Notes: a model not told the origin generated them from the sequence alone. Shown: positions 42,781 through 51,696, counted from the stretch's first letter. The stretch: DNA of 64,000 nucleotides from an uncultured Clostridia bacterium (GCA_949948835.1 CATLHF010000004.1:1-64000); one strand, 5' to 3'. Translations and numbers: made by a program.

Positions 42781-44280
42781 AATTAGAATTAAGAGATTAT
42801 CAAAAAGAATGCTTGGGGTTAATAGATAATTTACAACCAGGATCGTACTTAATACAAATGGCAACTGGATGTGGAAAAACGGCAACATTTACAAACATAA
42901 AAAGAAAAGGTCGTGTACTAGTCCTAGCACATAGAGAAGAACTAGTAACACAACCAATTAAATACTATGACTGTCCTGTGGGAATTGAAATGGCGAATCA
43001 CAAATCACACGGAGAACCAGTCGTAATAGCATCAGTACAAAGTATAGTACATAGATTAGAAAATTTCAAGCCTACAGAATTTGACATGATAATAACAGAT
43101 GAAGCACATCATGCTGCAGCATCGACTTATAGAAAAGTATATGAATATTTTAAGCCAAGATTACACTTAGGATTTACAGCTACTCCTAACAGACGGCGAT
43201 AATGTAAGACTTGATGATATATACCAAGATATCATATTTGAGAAGGATCTTAAGTGGGCTATAAAAAATAAATACTTAACAGATATTTACTGTATGAGAG
43301 TAAATATTGGATATGACATAAGTAAAGTTGCAAGAAAAATGGGAGATTTTGCACCAGGGGAACTTGAAGAAGTAATGAATCAGGATGTATTAAATAATGC
43401 AATAGCAGAGGCTTACAAGAAATATGCGAAAGGACAAACTTTAATATTTGCTTGTAGTGTAGATCATGCAGAAGCAATTGCAGAAAAAATACCAGGAGCA
43501 ATAGCAGTAACTGCAAAAACAAAAAATAGAGAGGAACTTATTAGAAAGTTTACAAATAGAGAAATACCTGTACTTGTAAATTGTATGATTTTTACTGAAG
43601 GAACAGATATGCCGTTAGTTGAAACTGTAATGATAGCAAGACCAACGAGCAACAGCAGTTTATATACACAAATGGTAGGTAGAGGCTTAAGACTTTATCC
43701 AGGAAAAGATAAATTGACATTGATAGATTTAGTAGGAACAACAGGAAGAGCTAATCTTTGTACTGCACCAACATTAATAGGGGTTGACCTAAATGGAGTA
43801 CCAACAAGCAAACAAGATGAAATACAAGGAGACTTATTTGAATTACCTGACTTAATTGCAAAAAAAGCGGATTGTCCATCATCTTGGATAAGAAATATTG
43901 AAATAGTAAATATATGGGCTAAAGAACAAAGCTATAAAACTCACGATGTAAACTATTTCAAAATGCCTAATGGTAATATGGTAGTATTTATTCCAAAAAG
44001 AAAAATAGTAATTCCAGCACAAGATGAACTTGGAAAAACCATATGGAATGGAAAAAAAGTAAGTATGCAAAAAGCATTTGATGAAGTTTATCTATATTTA
44101 AAAGAAAATCATTCAAGCGAAGAATATATATGGAATGTAAAAATGATGAGACAATGGGGCAAAGTACCAGCAAGCGAAAAACAAGTTAGCATGATCAAAA
44201 GGTTTATGAAAGATTTTGACACAGAAAATTTAAACAAAATGCAAGCAACACAAATTTTAAATAGGTTATTTTATAGGTAG
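42777..44280 (+). CDS. Phage superfamily 2 DEAD/DEAH helicase, read through a +1 frameshift
   Basis: Starts at TTG overlapping the previous stop. Motifs: LRDYQKECL, MATGCGKTATF (Walker A), ITDEAHHAAASTY (DEAH), FTATPNR, then after the shift FTEGTDMPLVETV and YTQMVGRGLRLYPGK. The frames join at CGG 43194-43196: skipping C gives ATPNR-GDNVRLDDIYQ, as in related helicases (TATPxRxD), and 500 residues. It probably unwinds DNA in phage replication or recombination. Being a phage gene, it shows the frameshift signal is not confined to host genes. Confidence 0.88.
43194..43196 (+). other. CGG +1 frameshift site in the prophage helicase
   Basis: AGA-CGG-CGA is codon 140; the zero frame stops two codons later. 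Dropping C gives AGA-GGC-GAT and the complete helicase. Confidence 0.85.
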
Positions 44281-44289
44281 GTGATAAAT

Positions 44290-44634
44290 ATGAATATAGA
44301 TTCTTATGGAGAAGTAATAAATGGAGAAAATACATATAAAGAAATTGCTAATAATTTAAGAATAGGTAAAAGTGTAATTATAGGCTGGACAGATGAAAAA
44401 TATACACATTTAGATTTGTTATTTAATTATCATACATTAAAAGAAGGAACATTGCAAAGAGGACTAAGAGGAAATGAATTATATATATCAATAATAAGTA
44501 TGGGAGCATTTGGATTTAATACAAACAACAATGATAAAGCAGAAGGATATATTTCAGAAAAATTAAATATACATGGAGAACCCACTGTAACAAAGCTGAC
44601 AGAATTAATAAATAATATAATAAAAAGATTGTAG
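44290..44634 (+). CDS. Phage hypothetical protein, 114 residues
   Basis: Start chosen at ATG 44290 after AGGTGA. Soluble; IGKSVIIGWTDEKYTHLD looks like a small alpha-beta domain. Unknown. Confidence 0.6.
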   Translation: MNIDSYGEVINGENTYKEIANNLRIGKSVIIGWTDEKYTHLDLLFNYHTLKEGTLQRGLRGNELYISIISMGAFGFNTNNNDKAEGYISEKLNIHGEPTVTKLTELINNIIKRL

Positions 44635-44643
44635 GTGATAAAA

Positions 44644-44955
44644 ATGAGTAAAAAAGGATTTGATTTTAGACTAGAGATAGAAAATGTAAAAGACGATGAA
44701 GAGTTTAATAACAATAAAACTTTAATAGAAGAAATAAAAAATCTATTTGCAAATACTCCGTTTCCATTAGAAGGAGCAGGATTTTGTGAGAATAGACAAT
44801 ATTTAATAGTTTCTGGACAAGTTTGTAGAGAAAGTAAAAAAGAAGCACAAGCGGAATATACAATATTTAAAGAGAAACTATTACGAATTTTTAAGAAATA
44901 CTATAAAAAAATAAAGTTAAACGATATTTTTGTAGCATATTTTACAACAAGATAA
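44644..44955 (+). CDS. Phage hypothetical protein, 103 residues
   Basis: ATG after GTAGGTGAT. Soluble and charged. Unknown. Confidence 0.6.
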   Translation: MSKKGFDFRLEIENVKDDEEFNNNKTLIEEIKNLFANTPFPLEGAGFCENRQYLIVSGQVCRESKKEAQAEYTIFKEKLLRIFKKYYKKIKLNDIFVAYFTTR

Positions 44956-44967
44956 GAAGGTGATTAG

Positions 44968-45390
44968 ATGCCAAGAAGAGGATATCAATTTGAAAATCAA
45001 ATTCAAAAAGTATGTGATTATGTAGAAGCAATAGGTGGACATGCTCACAAGAATCATGCAGAACGATTACAAGATGGAACTTACATAAAAGGAGAGCCTT
45101 TTGACTATGAAATATTTTTACCAGGATATATGGCTGTATTTGATGCTAAAGAATGTAAAACAAGACAATGGAGAATGGTCGATAAAGATATTCGTCAATG
45201 TAATGAAATGAAAAAATGTAAAAATGCAGGAATTAAAGCATATTTTCTTATATGTTTTGAAGGACATGATGTAAGAATGATTGATGTTGATACAGCTATT
45301 GCATCATTAAAAGCAGGAAGAAAAACAATAAAAGCTGAAGGTAATCCTAATTGGGATTTAATAAAAATATTAGGAGGTAAACAAAAGTGA
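44968..45390 (+). CDS. RecU/VRR-like Holliday junction resolvase
   Basis: 140 residues. RRGYQFENQIQKVCDYV, GEPFDYEIFLPGYMAVFDAKEC and IRQCNEMKKCKNAGIKAYFLICF match the RecU-type PD-(D/E)XK fold, with Asp of PFDYE and the Asp-x-Lys of FDAKEC at the active site. It would cut branched phage DNA before packaging. AAGGTGAT precedes the ATG. Confidence 0.8.
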   Translation: MPRRGYQFENQIQKVCDYVEAIGGHAHKNHAERLQDGTYIKGEPFDYEIFLPGYMAVFDAKECKTRQWRMVDKDIRQCNEMKKCKNAGIKAYFLICFEGHDVRMIDVDTAIASLKAGRKTIKAEGNPNWDLIKILGGKQK

Positions 45391-45788
45391 AATGTGGTGA
45401 TAAAGAATGGCAACATTGCAGAGTAGAAAAGATGGGATGCACAGGATGTTATTATGATGAAATAGATATAAATGAATATGTAAGAACAGAGTCAGGTGAC
45501 ATTTTTATAGTTGATGAAAACAAAAAAGTATTACAAGGATTAAAATTTCTTGATGTTCAATATGGGAAGATAACAAAACATAGTAAAAATATAAAAGACA
45601 TAGTTGGGTATAGAGATCTAATCGTTTATAAGGTAAATGGAAAACAACATAAAGATTTTATAAGAAAAGTAAATGGACATTTGCAAATTGAGTTTTGGAG
45701 TTTAGATCAAATTGAAATATTAAAAATTGTAACCAGAGAAAAATTATTAAATAATATATTTGAAGTAGAAAAGGAAATATTGGAATGA
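45387..45788 (+). CDS. Phage hypothetical protein with a small Cys motif
   Basis: 133 residues, GTG start overlapping the resolvase stop. KMGCTGCYYDE near the start; the middle resembles a sequence common in clostridial phages of unknown role. Confidence 0.6.
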   Translation: MKCGDKEWQHCRVEKMGCTGCYYDEIDINEYVRTESGDIFIVDENKKVLQGLKFLDVQYGKITKHSKNIKDIVGYRDLIVYKVNGKQHKDFIRKVNGHLQIEFWSLDQIEILKIVTREKLLNNIFEVEKEILE

Positions 45789-46228
45789 AAGTATTTAGAT
45801 TTATGAGCAAAGTAGAATTTGAAAAATATAAACACAATTTTACTTTACGAAATGATAAAAAACACGATGGCAAAACAAATTCAATAGGATTTTGTTTCTT
45901 AAATTTAGAAGAATATACACCTGAAGAAGCAATGCATTTTCTAAGTGGAATTGTAAGTTTTGATATATGTGCAGTATTTGAAACAGAAGAAAAACTAAAT
46001 AAAACTTATGGAATATATGCAAAACCGATAGATCCAACAGGAAATATTATGGCTGATATAATTAATTTACTTTCAGGATTTAATGATCACTTTAAAGCTA
46101 ATGAATATTGCATAACAAGTTATAACAAAGAAAAATTTAAGTTATTAAAGTATAGTGAAAATATTTGGAAACAATGGAATCCAACTGAGATACAAGAAAA
46201 TTTAAAATGGAAGGAAGTGAGCGGATGA
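45785..46228 (+). CDS. Phage hypothetical protein, 147 residues
   Basis: VFRFMSKVEFEKYKHN at the start is reminiscent of small phage proteins with an ART- or DUF-like fold, but no motif is certain. Overlaps both neighbours by four bases. Confidence 0.6.
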   Translation: MKVFRFMSKVEFEKYKHNFTLRNDKKHDGKTNSIGFCFLNLEEYTPEEAMHFLSGIVSFDICAVFETEEKLNKTYGIYAKPIDPTGNIMADIINLLSGFNDHFKANEYCITSYNKEKFKLLKYSENIWKQWNPTEIQENLKWKEVSG

Positions 46229-47046
46229 ATAGAGAAGAAAAAATAATGAAAAGAGTTCAGGAACACTATGATTATTTAAAACAAAAAGGCTATGAAATAG
46301 TATTTCTGGCATTACAAGGCTCACAAAATTATGAATTAGATGTATATGATGAAAATTATATATCAGATGTAGATACAAAAGCAGTAATATTACCATCATT
46401 TGAAGACTTTGTTTATAATAGAGAGCCTAAAAGTAAGACTTTGGTATTAGAAAATAATGAACATATTGATGTGAAAGATATAAGAGTAATGTTCGAAACA
46501 TATAAAAAGCAAAATGTAAATTTTATAGAAACATTATTTACTGAATTTAAAATTGTAAATCCAAAATATAAAGATTTAGTCCAACCATTGTTTGATAATG
46601 CTGAAGAAGTTGCACATATAAATAATAATCAAGCAATTAGATGTATGGCAGGAATGAGTAAGGAGAAATTAAAAGCGTTGAAACATCCATATCCAACAAT
46701 AGTAGATAAAATTAATAAATATGGATATGATCCAAAACAATTACATCATATTTTAAGAATGAATGATTTTATAAAAAAATATGCAATATTAAGAAAACCA
46801 TACAAAGAATGTTTAATTCCTGACAATAAAGAATATTTAATACAGATAAAAAAAGGAATTTTATCTGAAGAAGATGCAACAAAATTAGCAATAGAAACAG
46901 ATGAAGATACTTATGATGTTAAAACTTGGGCAATTGGTTTTGATAATGCACCAGATGAAATAAATCAAAAAGGATTAGATATATTAAATAAAATTAAAAT
47001 TGATTTATTAGAAAAGAAATTTAAAGAAGATTTGGGGGTGAAATAG
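46225..47046 (+). CDS. Predicted nucleotidyltransferase (COG3541/YcgL-like)
   Basis: 273 residues. FLALQGSQNYELDV followed by SDVDTKAVIL is the GS..DxD signature of polymerase-beta-type nucleotidyltransferases. Related phage proteins are linked to RNA repair. ATG 46225 is chosen as AAGGAAGTGA lies just upstream. It is followed immediately by a phosphoesterase, so the two may act together on nucleic-acid ends. Confidence 0.75.
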   Translation: MNREEKIMKRVQEHYDYLKQKGYEIVFLALQGSQNYELDVYDENYISDVDTKAVILPSFEDFVYNREPKSKTLVLENNEHIDVKDIRVMFETYKKQNVNFIETLFTEFKIVNPKYKDLVQPLFDNAEEVAHINNNQAIRCMAGMSKEKLKALKHPYPTIVDKINKYGYDPKQLHHILRMNDFIKKYAILRKPYKECLIPDNKEYLIQIKKGILSEEDATKLAIETDEDTYDVKTWAIGFDNAPDEINQKGLDILNKIKIDLLEKKFKEDLGVK

Positions 47047-47048
47047 TT

Positions 47049-47561
47049 ATGGAGATTTTTGTAACATCAGATTTACATTTTGGACATAAAAACATAATTA
47101 AATATGAGAATAGACCATATGAAAATATAGAAGAAATGGACAAAGATTTAATCCAAAAATGGAATGATACTGTAGGAAAAAATGATTTAGTTTATGTTTT
47201 AGGAGATTTTAGTTGGTATAAAGGTGAAAAAACTAATGAAATTTTAAAACAACTAAATGGAAAAAAAGCATTGATAATAGGAAATCATGATTGTAACTTC
47301 TTGAAAGATAAGAAATTTGATACAACATTATTTGAAGAAATTGAATACTACAAAGAGTTTAAGTACAACAAAAAAGTATATGTATTGTTTCATTATCCAA
47401 TAGCAGAGCATAATGGAAAAATGCATGGATATATACATTTATATGGGCATATTCATACAATGGATTTAGAACTAGAAAAAGCCTTAATACCATTAGCCTA
47501 CAATGTAGGAGTAGATAGGAATGGATATAGGCCAATAAATATAAAAAAATATGATATATGA
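47049..47561 (+). CDS. Calcineurin-like metallophosphoesterase
   Basis: 170 residues with every metal motif: TSDLHFGHKN, LGDFSW, IIGNHDCN, FHYPIAEH and YGHIHTMD. It belongs to the small phage phosphoesterases related to YfcE-type enzymes; substrate unknown. Two bases after the nucleotidyltransferase stop, so cotranslated. Confidence 0.88.
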   Translation: MEIFVTSDLHFGHKNIIKYENRPYENIEEMDKDLIQKWNDTVGKNDLVYVLGDFSWYKGEKTNEILKQLNGKKALIIGNHDCNFLKDKKFDTTLFEEIEYYKEFKYNKKVYVLFHYPIAEHNGKMHGYIHLYGHIHTMDLELEKALIPLAYNVGVDRNGYRPINIKKYDI

Positions 47562-47586
47562 TGTTAAAGATAGGGAGGAAAATAGA

Positions 47587-48126
47587 ATGAAAAAAATATT
47601 AATAGGCTTAGGAATTATATTAGGAATAATTTTAATGATAATAGGTATGTTTGTTGGAATTAACAATACTGCAATCAATTTAGAGGAACAAATTAAAGAA
47701 AGTAAATCAAGTATAAATATTCAAGAAAAAAGAAGAGAAGATTTAATTTACAATTTAGTAGATACTGTTGAAAGTTATAATAAATATGAACAAGATACAA
47801 TGACGAAGATTGTAGAAGCCAGGGCAAAAGCAAGTAATGGAAATGTTGAAGAAGCAGAAATATTAATTAATGCAGTTGCAGAACAATATCCTGAATTAAA
47901 AAGTAATGAAAATTATAAAACTTTAATGACGGAGTTGGCAGTAACAGAAAATTTAATTGCAGAACATAGAAATAATTATAATATTCAAGTTAAACAATAT
48001 AATAAACACATTAAAACATTTCCTAATAGTATGATTCTTAATATGATGGGATATGAAAAGTTAGATAATACATATTTAGAATATAAAGCTTCAGAGGATG
48101 CACCAAGGAATCTATTTGGAGAATAG
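47587..48126 (+). CDS. LemA family membrane protein
   Basis: 179 residues. A single N-terminal membrane helix (about 3-25) and a long helical bundle: NLEEQIKESKSSINIQEKRR, DLIYNLVDTVESYNKYE. This is the LemA layout. LemA proteins are rare in phage genomes; their function is unclear even in bacteria. RBS AGGGAGG. The next gene also encodes a membrane protein and may be its partner. Confidence 0.82.
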   Translation: MKKILIGLGIILGIILMIIGMFVGINNTAINLEEQIKESKSSINIQEKRREDLIYNLVDTVESYNKYEQDTMTKIVEARAKASNGNVEEAEILINAVAEQYPELKSNENYKTLMTELAVTENLIAEHRNNYNIQVKQYNKHIKTFPNSMILNMMGYEKLDNTYLEYKASEDAPRNLFGE

Positions 48127-48136
48127 AGGTGTAAAG

Positions 48137-48892
48137 ATGAATTTTGAAGGTTTCGAAATTACATTTAGAGAAATTTTAGTAAGTATCGCAATAACATTAG
48201 TTTTAATAGGAATAGGATTTTTTATATCTGGTGCTATTGAAGATGTAATTAATGAAAGTAATGAAAGATATTATAAAGCATTAAAAATAAATAATGATCA
48301 AGAAATGTTTAAATATGCAATAAAAACCAACATAGGCTATACATTAGCACAAGGAAAAGTACAAGCAATTGAAGGTGTTTCAATTGAAGATATAAATGGA
48401 AAGTATTTTAAAATAAAGAAAGTAAAAGAAAAATATACAAAACATACAAGACAAGTAGCACATACAAGAACAGTAGGAAATAAGACAGAAACATATTATA
48501 CAACAGAAGAATATTGGACATGGGATTATGCTGGCCAAGAAGAATTTCATACAGCTAAATTTAATTTTCTAGGTATTGATTTTAGTTATGAAACAATAAA
48601 TTTTTGTAATGAAAGTTATAAAGAAACAAAAAGTGGTGGACATCATATAAGATATAAATATTATACAATACCATTTGAATTTGAAGGTACACTTTTTACA
48701 TATATAAATGATAATACTATAAATCAAAATACATTTTCAATAAATAATACAATAGAAAATATTATTAATCAAAAAGAAAAAGATCTTAATTTAAGCAAAG
48801 GTATGTTTTGGTTTATATGGATAATTTTTATAGGATTTATAGATTTTGGATATATGTATTTAGAAAATAATTATTTAGAAGATAATAAATAA
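48137..48892 (+). CDS. Phage membrane protein with two terminal membrane segments
   Basis: 251 residues: membrane segment at about 12-34, a large Thr/Tyr-rich domain outside, and a second segment near 222-242. It starts 11 bases after the LemA stop with AGAGGTG as RBS. Similar two-helix proteins accompany LemA in several bacteria. Function unknown; an envelope role such as superinfection exclusion is possible. Confidence 0.65.
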   Translation: MNFEGFEITFREILVSIAITLVLIGIGFFISGAIEDVINESNERYYKALKINNDQEMFKYAIKTNIGYTLAQGKVQAIEGVSIEDINGKYFKIKKVKEKYTKHTRQVAHTRTVGNKTETYYTTEEYWTWDYAGQEEFHTAKFNFLGIDFSYETINFCNESYKETKSGGHHIRYKYYTIPFEFEGTLFTYINDNTINQNTFSINNTIENIINQKEKDLNLSKGMFWFIWIIFIGFIDFGYMYLENNYLEDNK

Positions 48893-48915
48893 AAATGTTA
48901 GGAGGGCTCAAAAAT

Positions 48916-49149
48916 ATGAGTAAAAGAAAAGTTAATAAAAGTAAAACTATTATTATTGATGGAGTACAATACATAAAAAATCAAGAAACAGGCAAAGTAT
49001 ATGGAATGCCAAGAACAGTAACAAACAGAAAGATATTAAGAAATAGATTAAGAATGTTATTAAAAGCACAAGGATATTCAAAGGTAAATAAGTTAATGGC
49101 ACATTATTGGAGAAATCCAGAAGTACAGAAAAGAATTGCAGCAATGTAG
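48916..49149 (+). CDS. Phage hypothetical protein, 77 residues
   Basis: Very basic; start fixed by TAGGAGGG. Possibly DNA- or RNA-binding. Unknown. Confidence 0.6.
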   Translation: MSKRKVNKSKTIIIDGVQYIKNQETGKVYGMPRTVTNRKILRNRLRMLLKAQGYSKVNKLMAHYWRNPEVQKRIAAM

Positions 49150-49161
49150 GAGGACTAAAAG

Positions 49162-49440
49162 ATGAACAAACAGGAAGCCTATAAAATATTAACAGATGAT
49201 AATCAAGCTGTATTAGATAGCTCATATCAATTTAATAAAAAATGGGTAGAGGCTTATCATATAGCAGTAAACAATTTGCAGCAAAGTAAAAAAATAATAC
49301 AAACTAATAAAACATATAAGGGTATGTTGCAGAAACAAAATAAAGTTATAGATGCTATGGCAGAAGTAATTTGTGAATTAAATCCATTAAATAAAAATCC
49401 ACAAGAAGTAAGAGAATATTTTGAAAAGATAAGTAAATAA
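49162..49440 (+). CDS. Phage hypothetical protein, 92 residues
   Basis: Helical, AGGAGG RBS. Unknown. Confidence 0.6.
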   Translation: MNKQEAYKILTDDNQAVLDSSYQFNKKWVEAYHIAVNNLQQSKKIIQTNKTYKGMLQKQNKVIDAMAEVICELNPLNKNPQEVREYFEKISK

Positions 49441-49499
49441 ATTTATTTACTTACAAATTTAGAAACAAACACGAATAGAAAAAATTGGAGGTGGTTAAA

Positions 49500-49670
49500 A
49501 TGGCTATAATTAAGGCAATATTCATATTTTTTCTAATATTTTATGCAATAGGAAAGATATTACAATCATTTCCTGAAAAAAATAAAAACATAGAATTAAA
49601 ATATGAAATTATTTACTGTATAGAAATAGCATTAAGTATAATTGGTACAATAATTATATTTAAAGTATAG
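49500..49670 (+). CDS. Small phage membrane protein, 56 residues
   Basis: Two hydrophobic segments separated by a short charged loop (about 2-20 and 37-54); RBS GGAGGTGG. Could be holin-like in shape, but it lies far from any lysin, so the role is open. Confidence 0.55.
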   Translation: MAIIKAIFIFFLIFYAIGKILQSFPEKNKNIELKYEIIYCIEIALSIIGTIIIFKV

Positions 49671-49682
49671 GAGGTGCAAAAG

Positions 49683-50147
49683 ATGAATTACATAAAAGAA
49701 AGTGAAGAAATCTTAAAAGTACATAGAAAATTGTATTATTCATTACAAACACTAAATAAAAGAAGAAAAAAACTAGTGTTCAATGGAGCACCTAAAATGC
49801 CAGGAGCAATTGAATATAATAAACCAGCAATACAACATATGGATTATAGTGAAGATACATTTAATGATATGTGTGAAATAATGGATATTAATAGACAAAT
49901 AGCAGAAACGGAAGAAGAAATGAAAATTGTAAATGATATCCTAGAAGAAATAAAAAAAGAAGATGTTACATTAGAGACATTCTTAAGACTAAAATACATA
50001 ACAGATTATAAAAAAAGTATGGGAGAAATAGCACAAGAACTGGGGTATAGTTCAGAGAGTAACAAAACAATATATAATATAAAAACTAGAGCATTAAGAG
50101 AATTTGCTATTAGATATTTTGGTGCTAGAGGAGCGAAGTCTGTATAA
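49683..50147 (+). CDS. ArpU/sigma-70-region-4-like late transcription regulator
   Basis: 154 residues. The C-terminal half LETFLRLKYITDYKKSMGEIAQELGYSSES carries a helix-turn-helix like region 4 of sigma factors, as in ArpU/DUF1492 phage regulators. Placed last before the terminator and the packaging genes, it is the expected activator of late transcription. RBS GGAGGTG. Confidence 0.75.
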   Translation: MNYIKESEEILKVHRKLYYSLQTLNKRRKKLVFNGAPKMPGAIEYNKPAIQHMDYSEDTFNDMCEIMDINRQIAETEEEMKIVNDILEEIKKEDVTLETFLRLKYITDYKKSMGEIAQELGYSSESNKTIYNIKTRALREFAIRYFGARGAKSV

Positions 50148-50252
50148 CAGGAAAAAAAATTACCATAGAAATTTGGAAAATAATATGTTAAATTAGTAGT
50201 GATGGAAAAGCTACTAAAGAATCCATAAAAAATCTCCTTTGTAATATTTTGT

Positions 50253-50284
50253 AAGGTTTGTAGAAATACAAGCCTTATTTTTTT
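50253..50284 (+). terminator. Terminator at the end of the early transcript
   Basis: AAGGTTTGTA/TACAAGCCTT (one G-T pair) with a GAAA loop and eight-base T-rich tail, directly before the tRNA. It separates early from late genes. Confidence 0.88.
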
Positions 50285-50286
50285 AT

Positions 50287-50361
50287 GCAGTGCTTAGTGT
50301 AATGGTAGCATAACAGTCTCCAAAACTGTTGGTAATGGTTCAAATCCATTAGTCTGTGCCA
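50287..50361 (+). tRNA. tRNA-Trp (anticodon CCA), prophage-encoded, unusual acceptor stem
   Basis: D arm GTG..CAT with TAATGGTAG loop, anticodon stem ACAGT/ACTGT with loop CTCCAAA, T arm AATGG-TTCAAAT-CCATT, and an encoded CCA end. The 5' acceptor strand GCAGTGCT is one base longer than the 3' strand AGTCTGT. Seven pairs form only if one U (50291) bulges out. It may be functional, decayed, or carry a consensus error. CCA decodes UGG. Confidence 0.78.
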
Positions 50362-50389
50362 ATTATAATAAACAAAAGAGGTATTGCCT

Positions 50390-50584
50390 ATGAATCTGGG
50401 TATGTGTATGTTAAGGGAATGTAAAGTTTGTAGAAACAAATTAAAATGCTTTAAAGAAGAGGTTGATTATAGTGAATATTCAAAAAATAAAAATAGAAAA
50501 TCTAAAGCCGGCGGAATACAATCCAAGAAAAGATCTAAATTCAGAAGACGAAGAATATCAAAAAATAAAAAGAAGTTTAACTGA
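50390..50584 (+). CDS. Small Cys-rich phage protein (uncertain 3' part)
   Basis: ATG nine bases after AAAGAGGT. The first 30 residues (CMLRECKVCRNKLKCF) look like a small zinc-binding protein common before this methyltransferase in related phages. The last 37 residues overlap the next gene in another frame and are very basic, so the true end is doubtful only in function, not in sequence. Confidence 0.45.
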   Translation: MNLGMCMLRECKVCRNKLKCFKEEVDYSEYSKNKNRKSKAGGIQSKKRSKFRRRRISKNKKKFN

Positions 50585-51677
50585 ATTTGGATATGTAGCA
50601 CCAGTAATAGTTAATTCAGATATGACTGTTATAGGTGGACATCAAAGGCTGAAAGTATTAAAAGAATTAGGATATACAGAAATAGAATGCAATGTTGTTG
50701 ATTTGGATAAACAAAAGGAAAAGGCTCTTAATATTGCATTAAACAAAATAACAGGTGAATGGGATAATGACAAATTAGAAGAGCTACTTGCAGAATTAAA
50801 AGAAGCGGATATTGATATGGATATAACAGGATTTAGCTTTGATGAAGTAGATAATATTTTAAAAGATATAACTGGTTCAAAAGAGGATGATTTTGATATA
50901 GATCAAGCATTAGATGAAATAGAAGAACCAGTTTCAAAATTGGGAGATATTTGGATATTAGGTAAACATAGATTAATGTGTGGTGATAGTACATCTAAAG
51001 AAGATGTAGAAAAATTAATGAATAATCATAAATCAGATATGGTATTTACTGATCCACCTTATCTAATGAATTTTGATGGAAATGTTCATGCTGATGGTAG
51101 TAAAAGTTTTAATGCTATACATGGAAAAATAAAAAATGACAATATGACTAGAGAACAAGGCGACGAATTTATATTAAAAATGTTTGAAAATATAAAGGAA
51201 TATAACAAAGGTGCATATTATGTATGCTTTTATAGGCTAGGGTTAGATTATATTTTTAGAGCATTAGATAAATTGAATAATAGATATAAAGCATTAATCA
51301 TTTGGAATAAAGGCAATCATACTTTATCAAATAGTGATTATATGAGTAAATACGAACCAATAGTGTATGGCTGGTTCGCATCTCATTTATTTTATGGAAA
51401 CAGAAGTAATTTTGATATATGGGATATAGAAAGAACAAAGAAAAACGATTTGCATCCTACAATGAAGCCAGTAGACCTTGTTGTTGAGGCATTAAAGAAC
51501 AGCAGTAAGACAGAAGACATAATTTTAGATTTATTTGGAGGAAGTGGAACAACTCTAATAGCATCAGAAGAAACACAAAGAATATGTTATATGATGGAAT
51601 TAGATCCTAAATATTGTGATGTGATAATAAAAAGATGGGAAGCTTTAACTGGAAATAAAGCAATATTAGAAAAGTAA
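50472..51677 (+). CDS. ParB-domain DNA methyltransferase (N4/N6 type)
   Basis: 401 residues. An N-terminal ParB/Srx-like domain (NLKPAEYNPRKDL, VIGGHQRLKVLKELG) is followed by a methyltransferase: FTDPPYLMNFDGN (motif IV), LDLFGGSGTTLIASEE (motif I) and CYMMELDPKYCDVIIKRW. It probably methylates phage DNA before packaging to escape restriction or marks pac/cos sites. GTG start after GAGGTTGA. Confidence 0.88.
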   Translation: MNIQKIKIENLKPAEYNPRKDLNSEDEEYQKIKRSLTEFGYVAPVIVNSDMTVIGGHQRLKVLKELGYTEIECNVVDLDKQKEKALNIALNKITGEWDNDKLEELLAELKEADIDMDITGFSFDEVDNILKDITGSKEDDFDIDQALDEIEEPVSKLGDIWILGKHRLMCGDSTSKEDVEKLMNNHKSDMVFTDPPYLMNFDGNVHADGSKSFNAIHGKIKNDNMTREQGDEFILKMFENIKEYNKGAYYVCFYRLGLDYIFRALDKLNNRYKALIIWNKGNHTLSNSDYMSKYEPIVYGWFASHLFYGNRSNFDIWDIERTKKNDLHPTMKPVDLVVEALKNSSKTEDIILDLFGGSGTTLIASEETQRICYMMELDPKYCDVIIKRWEALTGNKAILEK

Positions 51678-51696
51678 GGTAGGTGGGTGATATGTT

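Noticed and set aside
1623..43196. Treating the seven broken genes as ordinary pseudogenes
   Set aside because: Each has exactly one extra base, always C before GGN in phase, with no other lesions, and they include housekeeping and spore genes with good promoters and RBS.
1623..43196. CGG reassigned to another amino acid (for example Trp or Gln as in some Firmicutes)
   Set aside because: Reassignment keeps the frame; here the downstream frame changes by one base at every site, so simple reassignment cannot explain the sequences.
1623..43196. Long-read homopolymer error as the cause
   Set aside because: The sites are not homopolymers and the inserted base is always C before an in-phase GG on both strands. 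A modification-linked artefact is not fully excluded and is named as the main alternative.
49500..49670. Firm holin assignment for the 56-residue membrane protein
   Set aside because: Two membrane segments alone are not enough and no lysin gene is near.
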